The position numbers were made by a program, and so were the translations under genes. 39,353 nt of DNA from CAXMQS01 sp964195995 (lineage in GTDB: Bacteria > Actinomycetota > Acidimicrobiia > Spongiisociales > JAOTWH01), in assembly GCA_964195995.1 (NCBI GenBank), contig CAXMQS010000055.1, positions 1 through 39,353 on the forward strand. Direction: 5' to 3'. Below, one piece after another: positions 6,014-15,182 of this stretch (its first letter is position 1; every line of letters begins with the position of its first letter). The notes below the pieces were generated by a model. The model saw nothing but the letters and a program-made list of their open reading frames with translations. It was not told the origin of the DNA and did no database searches.

Positions 6014-8245
6014 CTAGAACGCCCCGGCCACCGGTACCCAGCCCTCTTGGCCGAAGAGGAAGTCGAGGTCGGCTGGGCCTTCGTCGTTGACGAACCGCAG
6101 GTAGAAACGCGCCTCGGTGGGCCGGAAGACTCCGGGTGTCGCTGCCCTGTTGCCGTCCCAGTCGCCGAAGAGGTTGATGTCGCCGGGGTCGGCGAAATAG
6201 AACTGGACATCGGCTGAGCCCGAAGTGTGGGAGTTGCGGAGATAGGTAAAGCCGGTCGACTGGCGGCGCAACCCAACGGTGGAGATGCCGTCGCCGTCGA
6301 AGTCGGCAGCGAAAGCGCTGTCCCCCGGGTCGCCGAAGTAGTAGTCGAAGTCGGCGAAGCCGACACCCTGATCGGCGCTGCCGAGCCGGTTGAGTATGAA
6401 GACTCGAGCCTCGTCCTGACGATAGACGGAGACGGTGTCACAGCCATCGCCGTTGAAGTCGCCGACGAGGGGGGCGTCGCCGGGATCGCCGAGGAAGTAG
6501 CGAACGTCGGCGTTGCCCTGAGTGTTGGAGTTGCGCAGATAGACGAACCCGTCCGAGAGACGGAACAGACCCGGCGTGTCGACGCCATCGCAGTCCCAGT
6601 CGCCGAGGAAGGGCACATCGCCGGGATCGCCGTAATAGAAGGTGTTGACAGCTCCCGACTCCCTGAGGTACCAAACGCCGCTCGCCGGGTCGACGAGACC
6701 GACGCCTTCGACATCCGGGCCAAGGCGGAACGGAACGGTGTCGGCGTACTTGAAGAAGAACACGCCACCCGGCGGCAGCAACACATCGACCTCGTAGATC
6801 TCAGGCGGCGGCGGGGGCGGAGGTGGTGGAGGAAGTGCCGGGTCCGGCGGTGGGTCGGGTGGTGGGTCCGGTGGCGGCGGGGGCTCTTCAGGAGGCCGCA
6901 TCGTCAGACCGAGGACCCGCACTTTGCCGGTGTCGGGATCGAGGTACTCGAGCCGGGTGCGGTCGACCGAGAATGGAGCACCGGTGAAGTCGAAGGCCAG
7001 ATGGACCGCACCGGGAAGGTCGGCAAACGGCAATGGTGGCTCACCGAGGTCGGTCGAATGGGTGTGGCGACCGTTCTGCACCATGACATAACGCTCGCCG
7101 TCGTCATCCTTGAAGAAGCCGGCAACGACATCCATCGGTCCTTCGCCGGCGGCGGGCCCCAACTCGATCAGATAGGGGTCGCTGCCGGCACCAGGTCCCC
7201 AGTCCTCCGTACCAAACGGCCGCACGGCGCCCGGAGTCAGGATCAGCCGAACGTCGATCGATGTGAGCTGGGTCACCGCGGCCAGATTGGCGAGCTCTCT
7301 ATTGATCCGCCCGACCGCGCTCCACAGCGCGCTGCGTCCGGCGTCCCAATCCCCAACCCCAGTATGCAACGCCGACCCCCCTGCAGCCGTCGCCGACTCG
7401 TGCCCCTCGGCCGCGGCTTGGTAGAGGAACCAGATGTGGCCCGTGTAGCCATAGACGAGGCCCGCCATCGCTTGCCAGCGCAGGTCGGACTCCGTGTGAG
7501 TCCTGGCGAACTGGCTCTCGGCACCGACATAGGCGTTGAGGTATTGCCAGTAAGGGACCCCCTTGTCAAGACCCGATTGACGAAATCGCTCCAGAACCTC
7601 GTAGTGGATGGGGCCAAGGAAGTAGTCGCTCGAGAGCTGGATGTCACCGTCGACACTGGACACCCAGTGATCGAGGATCGCCTCGCGCTCGGGCGCGTAG
7701 AAGGTGAAGTTGGTCATAGCCAAGGCTCCAGGATCTGCGAGACGCACCGCGGCGATGCCGGCTTCGATCTCGGAGAGCTCGCCAACGGTCAGCGGTTCGT
7801 CGCCAACCTGGAACCCGATGCGGCCCGGTGTCTCGGGCTCGAGGCTGCCCAAGACGTTGCCGGTCGACTCGAAGACCTTCACGAAGGGATCCCATGCCAC
7901 CGAGGTGCCGTCAGGCGCCAACCACGAGATGAAGGCTGAGCCCTGGTCAAGCCAGCGCTCGAGCTCGGCTGGACCGTCCTGCCACAGAGTCACCGCACTC
8001 GCCCCGAAGCCGGAGAAGTAGTCGGCCACCTGGATGGGCGGAGGATCCCCCATCGACGCCACCAACGCCGATACCACCATCGGGTTGTTGCGCACCCACG
8101 CGATGCCGTCAGCGAGCTCCTCGATAGCAGCCCGAGGCGTCGGCCAGTTGCCAACCGACGGCTCGGCTGAAGATGCCGGTGCTCCAGGGACGAGCAGCAT
8201 CGCTGCCAAAGCTGTGCCGAGGAGCCGTCGAGGCGTCATCGCCAC
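6014..8245 (-). CDS. Secreted glycosidase-like protein with FG-GAP-like repeats
   Basis: This 743-residue exported protein has a signal peptide ending near APASSA (about 26). Residues 30-440 look like a TIM-barrel glycosidase-type domain, with blocks such as VPYWQYLNAY and LRWQAMAGLVYGYTGHIWF; I cannot name a family or catalytic residues. A polyproline linker (about 450-482) follows. The C-terminal part has four repeats with GDPGD, a DxDxDG-like calcium-type loop (DWDCDG, DFNGDG, DFDGDG, DWDGNR) and TPGLFR or similar, plus a truncated fifth, typical of FG-GAP/beta-propeller-like surface repeats. Start is GTG 8245 or the ATG two codons later. Probably surface-bound or released; substrate unknown. 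Confidence 0.8.
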   Translation of the reverse strand: MAMTPRRLLGTALAAMLLVPGAPASSAEPSVGNWPTPRAAIEELADGIAWVRNNPMVVSALVASMGDPPPIQVADYFSGFGASAVTLWQDGPAELERWLDQGSAFISWLAPDGTSVAWDPFVKVFESTGNVLGSLEPETPGRIGFQVGDEPLTVGELSEIEAGIAAVRLADPGALAMTNFTFYAPEREAILDHWVSSVDGDIQLSSDYFLGPIHYEVLERFRQSGLDKGVPYWQYLNAYVGAESQFARTHTESDLRWQAMAGLVYGYTGHIWFLYQAAAEGHESATAAGGSALHTGVGDWDAGRSALWSAVGRINRELANLAAVTQLTSIDVRLILTPGAVRPFGTEDWGPGAGSDPYLIELGPAAGEGPMDVVAGFFKDDDGERYVMVQNGRHTHSTDLGEPPLPFADLPGAVHLAFDFTGAPFSVDRTRLEYLDPDTGKVRVLGLTMRPPEEPPPPPDPPPDPPPDPALPPPPPPPPPPEIYEVDVLLPPGGVFFFKYADTVPFRLGPDVEGVGLVDPASGVWYLRESGAVNTFYYGDPGDVPFLGDWDCDGVDTPGLFRLSDGFVYLRNSNTQGNADVRYFLGDPGDAPLVGDFNGDGCDTVSVYRQDEARVFILNRLGSADQGVGFADFDYYFGDPGDSAFAADFDGDGISTVGLRRQSTGFTYLRNSHTSGSADVQFYFADPGDINLFGDWDGNRAATPGVFRPTEARFYLRFVNDEGPADLDFLFGQEGWVPVAGAF

Positions 8246-8342
8246 ACGCTAGGGCAACGGCGAATCTGTGGATGCCGCGACCAAGTGGTACCCCAGGCGA
8301 GAGGCCCTTGGTCTAGGGTTGACTCTCATACAGGGGACGTAA

Positions 8343-9416
8343 GTGAACACAGTGATCGAGGAGCCCGTAAGAGGCACTATCGGGGACATGTCGTTCCTGG
8401 CGCGCCCTGGCATCGAGACGATGCGACGCGTTGTCGACGGTGAAGGTCCGCTCCCGCCGATTCACCATCTGACAGGCATCCGGCCGACCGAGGCCGGGCT
8501 GGGGACGATGACCTTCACGATGCCGGTCACTCCCTGGCTACAGGACTCCTTTGGAATCATCTGGGGAGGGGTCTACGCATTCTTCGCCGACTCCCCCATA
8601 AGCCTGGCGTTATATACGGGACTACCTGCCGGAAAGATCCTCACAACGTCGGAGTTGTCTATCCACTACCTGCGGCCGGCGAGCCTCAGCTCCGGCCACC
8701 TGATCGGGCGTGCCAACTCGGTCTATCTCGGACATGATGTTGGCGTGAGCCAGGCCACCATCGAGGACCAAAACGGCCGCACCATGGCATACGCATCGAC
8801 CCGCTGTGTGATGCTCGACATGCCGTTCGACCCCGATACTGATCTCAGCGTTCGCCAACCGGCGATCGAGGATCCGCCCGACCCATACTTGCGAGATGTT
8901 CCGGAGAGCGCGTGGCAGGACCTTCAGGTCTTAGAGGGGGAGAAGATTCCGTATATGCGTAAGTTCGTGGACGGGGTGTACGCGCCCGGACCAGTGCAGT
9001 TGCTGACCGGATATCGTCCCATGTCGGTAGAGCACGGGCGGGTGTCACTCTCGTGGCCAGCTAGTCCGTGGTTCAGCGCCGGCGGTCCCGCCATGTACGG
9101 AGGGGCAATCGCCTGGGCGTGCGACACTGCCATTACAACGGCCATCTACTCAACACTCGACCCTGGAGCCGTTGCGGCAACTCTTGACCTACAGGTTCGG
9201 TTCCTACGGCCGGTGATGCTCGATGGTTCGTCCCTCACCGTGATCGGAGAGGTCCGTCATTCCGGCAGAACAGTTCGCGTCGGGCAAGTCGAGGTCCTCG
9301 ACGCGGCCGGCAAGCGAGTTGCCTTGGCCACCGGCTCCTCCATGATCATCCCCGGCGGCATCGAACGACTCAGGAAGGGCCACAAGGCCGAGGAGATCGT
9401 CGGCCTCAAGGGATAA
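8343..9416 (+). CDS. Double hot-dog domain protein, PaaI-like thioesterase family
   Basis: Hot-dog proteins of this type hydrolyse acyl-CoA thioesters. The 357-residue protein has two copies of the fold: one about residues 45-165 (FGIIWGGVYAFFADSPISLALY, then TTSELSIHYLRPA) and one about 225-345 (AMYGGAIAWACDTAITTAIY, then ATLDLQVRFLRPV). The G-G-x(5-7)-D helix followed by an 'S/D-L-x-x-x-F/YLRP' strand is characteristic. Start is GTG 8343 after GGGGACGTAA. It is convergent with nuoN1. Substrate is unknown; the second domain may be the more active one, but that cannot be told from sequence. Confidence 0.85.
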   Translation: MNTVIEEPVRGTIGDMSFLARPGIETMRRVVDGEGPLPPIHHLTGIRPTEAGLGTMTFTMPVTPWLQDSFGIIWGGVYAFFADSPISLALYTGLPAGKILTTSELSIHYLRPASLSSGHLIGRANSVYLGHDVGVSQATIEDQNGRTMAYASTRCVMLDMPFDPDTDLSVRQPAIEDPPDPYLRDVPESAWQDLQVLEGEKIPYMRKFVDGVYAPGPVQLLTGYRPMSVEHGRVSLSWPASPWFSAGGPAMYGGAIAWACDTAITTAIYSTLDPGAVAATLDLQVRFLRPVMLDGSSLTVIGEVRHSGRTVRVGQVEVLDAAGKRVALATGSSMIIPGGIERLRKGHKAEEIVGLKG

Positions 9417-9464
9417 GAGCCTCCGACGACCCGCGTCCTGACTTATTGCTCAAAGCCCAAAGCT

Positions 9465-9480
9465 GGCGGCGTTAGCCGCC
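9465..9480. terminator. Hairpin at end of set 1 nuo operon
   Basis: GGCGGC-GTTA-GCCGCC is a perfect 6-bp stem overlapping the nuoN1 stop codon, in the 55-nt gap between converging genes. It may serve both directions, but no T run follows. A 12-nt motif CAAAGCCCAAAG lies at 9451-9462. Confidence 0.4.
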
Positions 9481-10956
9481 TAACGCGATCGCTCTGGCGG
9501 CGTCGCCGAAGAAGGCGAGAAGTTGCGGAAGGATTCCGACGGCGACGACGGCAATGGCGGTTATCCCCATCGCCAGCCCCAGCGTCGGTGCCAGCTCGGT
9601 GCGCTTGGCGTCCTGCGTGGCCACGCTTTCGGGAACGGGGTCCATCCATGACGCCTTGATGACCTTGGCGTAATAGAACAAGGCCACAACGGCGTTGATG
9701 GCGGCGATCACAGCAAGGACGACGCCCCAGGTGTTCCCCGAGTCTCCGAGGACCGCCCGGAACATCACGAACTTGGCGAACCAACCGGCGAAGGGCGGGA
9801 TGCCGGCGAGCGAGAAGAAGAAGACGGCCTGTAGCGTCGCCAGGCCCGGGGCATAGGTGAACAGGCCCGACCACTGGTCCATCTCGACAGACCCGACCTT
9901 GCGGGCGATAGCCATGGCAACGGCGAACGCCCCCATGTTCATGAACGCGTAGATCAACAGGTAGGTGACGGTGGCGCTGAAGGCATCGCCGAGCTCGATC
10001 GTGTCAAACGACGCGGCCATGGCGAACGGCACCAGGATGAACCCGCCGTGAGCGATCGAGCTATAGCCGAGAAGCCGGATGACGTTGGTCTGGCGCAGCG
10101 CGATGAGGTTGCCGATGGTCATCGACAGAGCGGCGAGGATCCAGATGGCGGGCCCCCAGATGTCGCGCAGCCCGGAGAAGGCCAGGTAACACATCGTCAG
10201 CAGACCGACGAAACCTGCGGCCTTGGAGCCGACAGACAAGTAGGCGGCGACAGGGGTCGGCGCACCCTCGTAGGTGTCCGGAGCCCAGAAGTGAAAGGGA
10301 ACAGCTGCCACCTTGAAGCCGAAGCCGCCGAGAACGAACAGAACCGCGAGGATCATCACCGGCTCGTCGGATAGCCCGACCGAGGCAGCAGCGATGCCGG
10401 AGAAGGTGATCTCTCCGGTCACCCCGTACACGAGCGACATCCCGAAGGCCAGGATGGCAGCCGACAGCACGCCGATGACGAAGTACTTGAGAGCGGCCTC
10501 GTTGGAGCGAGCATCACCCTTGCGCCAACCCGCCAATAGGAACCCGGGTGCAGACACCAGTTCGAGTCCGATGAAGATGGTGATGAGATCCCGCGCCGAT
10601 GCCATGACCACGGCGCCTAGGACGGAGCTCAGCAACAGGAAATAGAACTCGCCCTGGTAGTAGCGGTCCGACTCGACATAGGACACAGACAGCAGCAGCG
10701 CTATGAAGCCGGTGATGATGAAGAGGCCCTTGAGAACGAGGGCGAAGTCATCGACCACATACGAGTCGCCGAACATGAAGCGATCGTCGCTCTCCAGGAG
10801 AGCAAGGCTCAGCAAGGGCACGGCAGCTGCCACCAGGCCGGTCAGCCCGGCGACCGCGGTGTACCACTTGGGCACCGGCAGCACGTCGAGCAGCAGCACG
10901 ACGACGAGCGTCCCTCCCAGGATCAGCTCGGGCGCCAGTGCGTGGTAGTCGATCAT
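9472..10956 (-). CDS. nuoN: NuoN of the 11-gene complex I (set 1)
   Basis: NuoN is one of three antiporter-like subunits that pump protons in complex I. The 494-residue polytopic protein has the family blocks: the Glu-containing helix IFIGLELVSAPGF, the Lys-containing PFHFWAPDTYEGAPTPVAAYL, and LLGYSSIAHGGFILV. It is the last gene of set 1; its ATG overlaps the nuoM1 stop (ATGA). It differs throughout from the set 2 NuoN at 23793 (for example APTPVAAYL here, APGGLVGFM there), so the two are old paralogues. Confidence 0.96.
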   Translation of the reverse strand: MIDYHALAPELILGGTLVVVLLLDVLPVPKWYTAVAGLTGLVAAAVPLLSLALLESDDRFMFGDSYVVDDFALVLKGLFIITGFIALLLSVSYVESDRYYQGEFYFLLLSSVLGAVVMASARDLITIFIGLELVSAPGFLLAGWRKGDARSNEAALKYFVIGVLSAAILAFGMSLVYGVTGEITFSGIAAASVGLSDEPVMILAVLFVLGGFGFKVAAVPFHFWAPDTYEGAPTPVAAYLSVGSKAAGFVGLLTMCYLAFSGLRDIWGPAIWILAALSMTIGNLIALRQTNVIRLLGYSSIAHGGFILVPFAMAASFDTIELGDAFSATVTYLLIYAFMNMGAFAVAMAIARKVGSVEMDQWSGLFTYAPGLATLQAVFFFSLAGIPPFAGWFAKFVMFRAVLGDSGNTWGVVLAVIAAINAVVALFYYAKVIKASWMDPVPESVATQDAKRTELAPTLGLAMGITAIAVVAVGILPQLLAFFGDAARAIALGG

Positions 10957-12515
10957 CCGCCGAAGGCCGTCCTAACTAGAGCCTCGACGGTGCTGTCGGT
11001 AGCTCCGAACACGATCTTGGGGAAGATGCCGATGGCCACGATGCCGATGAGCAGCGGTGCCCAGGCGAGCCACTCATAGCGATCGACATCGTGAAACTCC
11101 TTGCCCGACCATTCGGCATTGGGCTCCCCGAGGTTCACCTTCTGCAGCATCCACAGCATGTAGCCAGCCGTGAGGACGGTGCCGATGGCGCCGATCACCA
11201 TCGCAGTGCGGAAGACCCCGAGGCTGAGACCGTCGAGGGGGTTGAACGATCCGAACAGAGCCATGAACTCACCCCAGAAGCCGGCAAGCCCTGGGAGCCC
11301 CAGTGACGCCATCGCCGTGAAGCCGAGCATCCCGCCGAGGATGGGCATCAGCTTGAGGTTGCCCCCGAGCCTCGCCATCTCTCTGGTGTGGTAACGATGC
11401 TGCATCGAGCCTGCGAGGAAGAACAACATTCCTGTGATGACGCCGTGGGCGACCATGCCGATGACGGCGGCGTTGATGCCGACCTCGGTGAGGGTGGCAA
11501 TGCCGAGCATCACGAAGCCCATGTGGCCAACAGACGAGAAGGCGATCAACCGCTTCATGTCGGTTTGGGCCAGGCACGCCAGCGAGCCGTAGATGATGGC
11601 GATCACCGCCAGGATGGCGATGGCCGGTGCCCAATTCCGCGCCTCTTCGGGGAGAATCGGCAGGCTGATACGGATGAACCCGTATGACCCGAGCTTCAGC
11701 AAGATGGCCGCCAGCAACACCGAACCCACCGTCGGAGCGGCGGTGTGAGCGTCCGGGAGCCAGGTATGGAAGGGCCACATCGGAACCTTGACGGCGAAGC
11801 CGATGAACAGGGCGGCAAAAACCCAGAACCCAAAGCTTCCCGCGAAGACCCCGGCTCTGCCCATCTCGGACAACTCCACGATGTCGAACGATCCACCTCT
11901 GGCGTTGAGGGCGATGAAGCCGAGGAGCATGAAGGCCGAGCCGAACAGCGTGAACAGGAAGAATTTGATGGCGGCGTAGAGCCTGGTCTCGACCTCTCGG
12001 TTGAAGACCGCCAGCTTGATCCGGGTCCGGTCGCCCCAGATGCCGATCATGAAGTACATCGGGAGCAGCACCAGCTCAAAGAAGATGAAGAACAACACCA
12101 GGTCGAGGGCAACGAACGTTCCTGCCATGCCCGTCGCCAGGATGAGGATGAGCACCAGGAAGGCCTTGGGATTATGGGGCTCGGGCCAGTGGTTCCACGA
12201 GTAGATGATCGCCAACACAGTGATCAGCGTCGACAGAATCAGCATGGGCAGGGAGATGCCATCGACACCAACATGGAAGTTGGAGTTGATAGCCGAGATC
12301 CAGGACAGGTTGGTGTCGAGCTGGAAGCCGGAAACTCCGTAATCGAATCGGAAGCCCACGAGCACCGAAGCGGCGAACGAAGCGAGGGCGAACGCCAGCC
12401 CCGCCTGCTTCACGAGCTGTTCTTGGGCGCGAGGAATCAACATGACGACGGCGGCGCCGACAAGCGGCAAAAACACCGTGAGGCTGAGGCCCCAACCGCT
12501 ATCGAACCATCCCAT
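10953..12515 (-). CDS. nuoM: NuoM of the 11-gene complex I (set 1)
   Basis: NuoM is an antiporter-like proton-pumping subunit. The 520-residue protein carries the essential-type Glu147 in FFIFFELVLLPMYF, the Lys in FAVKVPMWPFHTWLPDAHTAAPT and the later Lys-helix region (MKRLIAFSSVGHMGFVMLG). The ATG at 12515 follows a clear AGGAGG site, and the nuoL1 stop is 11 nt upstream. Compared with set 2 NuoM, it has a few extra residues (KLAVFNREVETRLYAAIKFF) in the loop after the Glu helix. Confidence 0.96.
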   Translation of the reverse strand: MGWFDSGWGLSLTVFLPLVGAAVVMLIPRAQEQLVKQAGLAFALASFAASVLVGFRFDYGVSGFQLDTNLSWISAINSNFHVGVDGISLPMLILSTLITVLAIIYSWNHWPEPHNPKAFLVLILILATGMAGTFVALDLVLFFIFFELVLLPMYFMIGIWGDRTRIKLAVFNREVETRLYAAIKFFLFTLFGSAFMLLGFIALNARGGSFDIVELSEMGRAGVFAGSFGFWVFAALFIGFAVKVPMWPFHTWLPDAHTAAPTVGSVLLAAILLKLGSYGFIRISLPILPEEARNWAPAIAILAVIAIIYGSLACLAQTDMKRLIAFSSVGHMGFVMLGIATLTEVGINAAVIGMVAHGVITGMLFFLAGSMQHRYHTREMARLGGNLKLMPILGGMLGFTAMASLGLPGLAGFWGEFMALFGSFNPLDGLSLGVFRTAMVIGAIGTVLTAGYMLWMLQKVNLGEPNAEWSGKEFHDVDRYEWLAWAPLLIGIVAIGIFPKIVFGATDSTVEALVRTAFGG

Positions 12516-12526
12516 ATCGCTTCCTC

Positions 12527-14548
12527 CTAGTTGAAGATTATGAATCCGGCGACGAGCAGCGCCATGCCCACGAAGAGGGCGGCGGCGTATTGCTGCACCT
12601 TGCCTGTTTGTGAATGACGCAGCGTCTCGCCGGCCTCCCCGGCCGAGAAGCCCGCTGCGTTGATACCGAAATCGAGTCCCCGCTGATCAAAGCCGTAGAC
12701 GACAGTGCCGAGACCCTTGACCATGATGCCGGCGGCGTTGACGATGCCGTCGAGGATCGCTTGGTTCGTCCAATTGACGAAGCGGGCGATCGGACCCTTG
12801 ATCGGGTTGACCAACCCGACCGCGTACAGGTCGTCGATGTAGTACTTGTTGCGCAGCAGCCGATAGAGAACCGGCACTTCGAAGCTGTCACGCTCACGTT
12901 GGGTTGCCTTGTCCTTGGAGAAGAGAACCCAGCCGGCGTAGATACCCGCGAGTCCAACCGCCAACCCGATGGCGGCGATGCCGAAGTCGATGCCATCGGG
13001 GTGATACTCGAGAATGGCCTGTCCTCGAGTCGTGATCCACTCGGTGAAGCCGTCGTAGACACCGGGGACGTTGGCGAAGCCGGCAACCGCGGATAACACC
13101 GCGAGCCCGATGAGGGGTCTCGTCATGATGTTCGGCGACTCGTGGGGGTGGGCGCTTCCCTTGTATTCGCCCCAGAACGTGAGCAGCGTCGCCCTCGTCA
13201 TATAGAAGGCGGTGATGAAGGCGCCGCCGACGGCAACGATCAGGGCGAGGGTCTCGCCCCCATGACTGAACTGAGCCAGGATCTCGTCCTTGGAGAAGAA
13301 CCCGGACAGCGGGAAGATCCCCATCAGAGCGAGCGTGCCGACGATCCACGTCCAGTAGGTCTTGGGCATGAGCTTGCGCAGCCCGCCCATGTCGCTCATG
13401 TTGTTGGAGCGGACACCGTGGATCACCGAGCCGGCAACAAGGAACAGCAGCCCCTTGAAGAAGGCGTGAGTAAAGAGGTGGAACATCCCTGCCGTGTAGG
13501 CGCCGGCGCCCATGGCTGCCGTCATGTAGCCGAGCTGGGACAGCGTCGAATACGCCAACACCTTCTTGATGTCGTCCTGGACCATGGCGATGAGCCCCAT
13601 GGCGAAGAGGGTGATGACGCCGACAGCGATGATCAGCGGCCGCACGTCTTTCGCCATGCCCTCGTAGAACGGGAACATCCGTCCCACCAGGTACACGCCG
13701 GCCGTGACCATGGTCGCGGCGTGCATCAGCGACGACACCGGGGTCGGGCCCGCCATGGCGTCCGGCAGCCATACGTGGAAGGGGAACTGGGCACTCTTGC
13801 CCATGGCCCCGATGAACAACAGGATTCCGCCGGCGACCGCTACATCGGCGAGGGCCGAGTCACCGGATGCTGCAGCCTCGAGCACGTCGGTGAAGCGGAG
13901 GGAGCCGACGGTCGCCGCGATAACGATGACACCGATGATGAGGCCGACGTCGGCGACCTTGTTGACGAGGAACGCCTTCATGGCAGCGTTGGAGTTCTCC
14001 TTGTCCTCCCAGTAGTGGCCGATCAGGAGATAGGAGGCGACGCCGACGAGCTCCCACCCGACGATGAGCTGCAGCATGTTGGGGGCAGAGACCAGCACCA
14101 GCATCGCTCCGGCGAAGAAGGTGAACGCGCCGAAGAAGAAGGTGTAGCGAATCTCCCCCTCCATGTACCCCTTGGCGTACGTGAAGACGGCGAAACCGAC
14201 GACCCCAACGAGGGTGTAGAGCGTGATCGAGAGGCCGTCGACGACCCAACCCCACTCGATGGCGAAGGATCCCATGCGAGCGATCTCGAAGGACTGCTCG
14301 TAGACGATTCCGCTGGAGGCGTTGGCAATGAACAAGGCGACCCCATACACCCCGACGTAGCCCATCGCCGCCCACGCCAGCTCCCAGCCTTTGCGGGGCA
14401 TGCGCTTCCCCAAGAAGATGATGATCGCTGCCGCCACCAGAGGAACGACGACGAGCGTCCAGGCGCCGGCCGCCAGCCATCCGCCGTCACCGTGCTCGGC
14501 AACGTGAGCCTCTTCCGCAGCAACAAGAGCGTTGAGGGCGTGAATCAC
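12527..14548 (-). CDS. nuoL: NuoL of the 11-gene complex I (set 1)
   Basis: NuoL is the distal antiporter-like subunit with the long lateral helix. The 673-residue protein (about 50 longer than set 2 NuoL) shows Glu166 in GWELVG, Asp200 in NKVAD, Lys251 in GKSAQFPFHVWLPDAM and His276 in SSLMHAATM, the usual proton-path residues. The C-terminal 150 residues contain the lateral-helix region and a last membrane helix. The start is GTG 14548. Upstream, a 328-nt spacer of hairpin repeats separates it from nuoK1, the largest break in this otherwise coupled operon. Confidence 0.96.
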   Translation of the reverse strand: MIHALNALVAAEEAHVAEHGDGGWLAAGAWTLVVVPLVAAAIIIFLGKRMPRKGWELAWAAMGYVGVYGVALFIANASSGIVYEQSFEIARMGSFAIEWGWVVDGLSITLYTLVGVVGFAVFTYAKGYMEGEIRYTFFFGAFTFFAGAMLVLVSAPNMLQLIVGWELVGVASYLLIGHYWEDKENSNAAMKAFLVNKVADVGLIIGVIVIAATVGSLRFTDVLEAAASGDSALADVAVAGGILLFIGAMGKSAQFPFHVWLPDAMAGPTPVSSLMHAATMVTAGVYLVGRMFPFYEGMAKDVRPLIIAVGVITLFAMGLIAMVQDDIKKVLAYSTLSQLGYMTAAMGAGAYTAGMFHLFTHAFFKGLLFLVAGSVIHGVRSNNMSDMGGLRKLMPKTYWTWIVGTLALMGIFPLSGFFSKDEILAQFSHGGETLALIVAVGGAFITAFYMTRATLLTFWGEYKGSAHPHESPNIMTRPLIGLAVLSAVAGFANVPGVYDGFTEWITTRGQAILEYHPDGIDFGIAAIGLAVGLAGIYAGWVLFSKDKATQRERDSFEVPVLYRLLRNKYYIDDLYAVGLVNPIKGPIARFVNWTNQAILDGIVNAAGIMVKGLGTVVYGFDQRGLDFGINAAGFSAGEAGETLRHSQTGKVQQYAAALFVGMALLVAGFIIFN

Positions 14549-14876
14549 GGCCGCCCGCTCTCAAGAAGACGGGCACTTCCCTCCCCCGTAGGGGGAGGTG
14601 CCGAAGAGGCCCCAGGGCTCGGAGGCGGAGGGGGCTTCCTGTTTTCGGCCCGGGTCCGATTCACAACCGAGAGCTGCTGCGAGGAAGCCCCCCTCCCGGC
14701 TTCGCCGGACTCCCCCCTATGGGGGGAGAAACCCAACGCTGCTCGAACAGGTGCCACCCCCGAGGAAGCCCCCCTCCCGGCTTCGCCGGACTCCCCCCTA
14801 TGGGGGGAGAAACCGCGCGGCAAGCCAAGACCCGAGTTGGGGGCCACCGCCCAAAGCCCAAAGGTCAAAGCTCCGT
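14549..14876. repeat. nuoL1-nuoK1 spacer: repeat-filled, no gene
   Basis: This 328-nt gap has no credible ORF. It holds two identical 54-nt direct repeats (14680-14733 and 14761-14814), each with a CCGGC-TTC-GCCGG hairpin and a CTCCCCCC-TAT-GGGGGGAG hairpin. A related element lies in opposite orientation at about 14580-14635 (CCTCCCCC-GTA-GGGGGAGG, ending GGGGGCTTCC). CAAAGCCCAAAG at 14852-14863 matches a motif after nuoN1. Strong hairpins here could reduce read-through from nuoK1 into nuoL1 or protect transcript ends. Confidence 0.9.
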
Positions 14877-15182
14877 TCACCATTTCATCAGGTCCAGTTC
14901 GTCGACGTTGGCCGTGCTGCGGTTACGGAAGACGAGAAGCACGATGGCAAGGCCGATGCCGACCTCAGCTGCTCCGACTGCGATTACGAAGAGGGCGAAG
15001 ATCTGGCCGGAGGCCAGGCGGTCCTGCCAGAAGGCGCCGAAGGCAACGAGGTTGACGGCGACGGCAGACAGCATCAGCTCAACGGCCAACAACACCATGA
15101 TGGCGTTGCGTCTTACGAGAACGCCGTAGATGCCGATCGAGAACAGGGCAGAGGCCAGGAGCGAGAACTGAACGACGGTCAT
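14877..15182 (-). CDS. nuoK: NuoK of the 11-gene complex I (set 1)
   Basis: NuoK is a small membrane subunit of the E-channel. The 101-residue protein has three membrane helices with the two conserved membrane glutamates, Glu35 (LLAVELMLSAVAVN) and Glu73 (GAAEVGIGLAI). The RRNAIMVLL block is typical. Its ATG overlaps the nuoJ1 stop (ATGA). Confidence 0.96.
   Translation of the reverse strand: MTVVQFSLLASALFSIGIYGVLVRRNAIMVLLAVELMLSAVAVNLVAFGAFWQDRLASGQIFALFVIAVGAAEVGIGLAIVLLVFRNRSTANVDELDLMKW

Noticed and set aside
5446..6786. 446-codon minus-strand open frame
   Set aside because: Runs out of frame through both midA and the FG-GAP protein gene and across the tandem repeat; Ser/Thr/Arg-rich shadow.
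14680..14814. Possible CRISPR repeat-spacer pair
   Set aside because: Two 54-nt repeats with one 27-nt gap and strong hairpins fit a REP-like element; no further units or cas genes.
13142..15055. Long plus-strand open frame of about 637 codons
   Set aside because: It is the antisense of nuoL1 and the repeat-filled spacer; composition is highly charged and matches no family.
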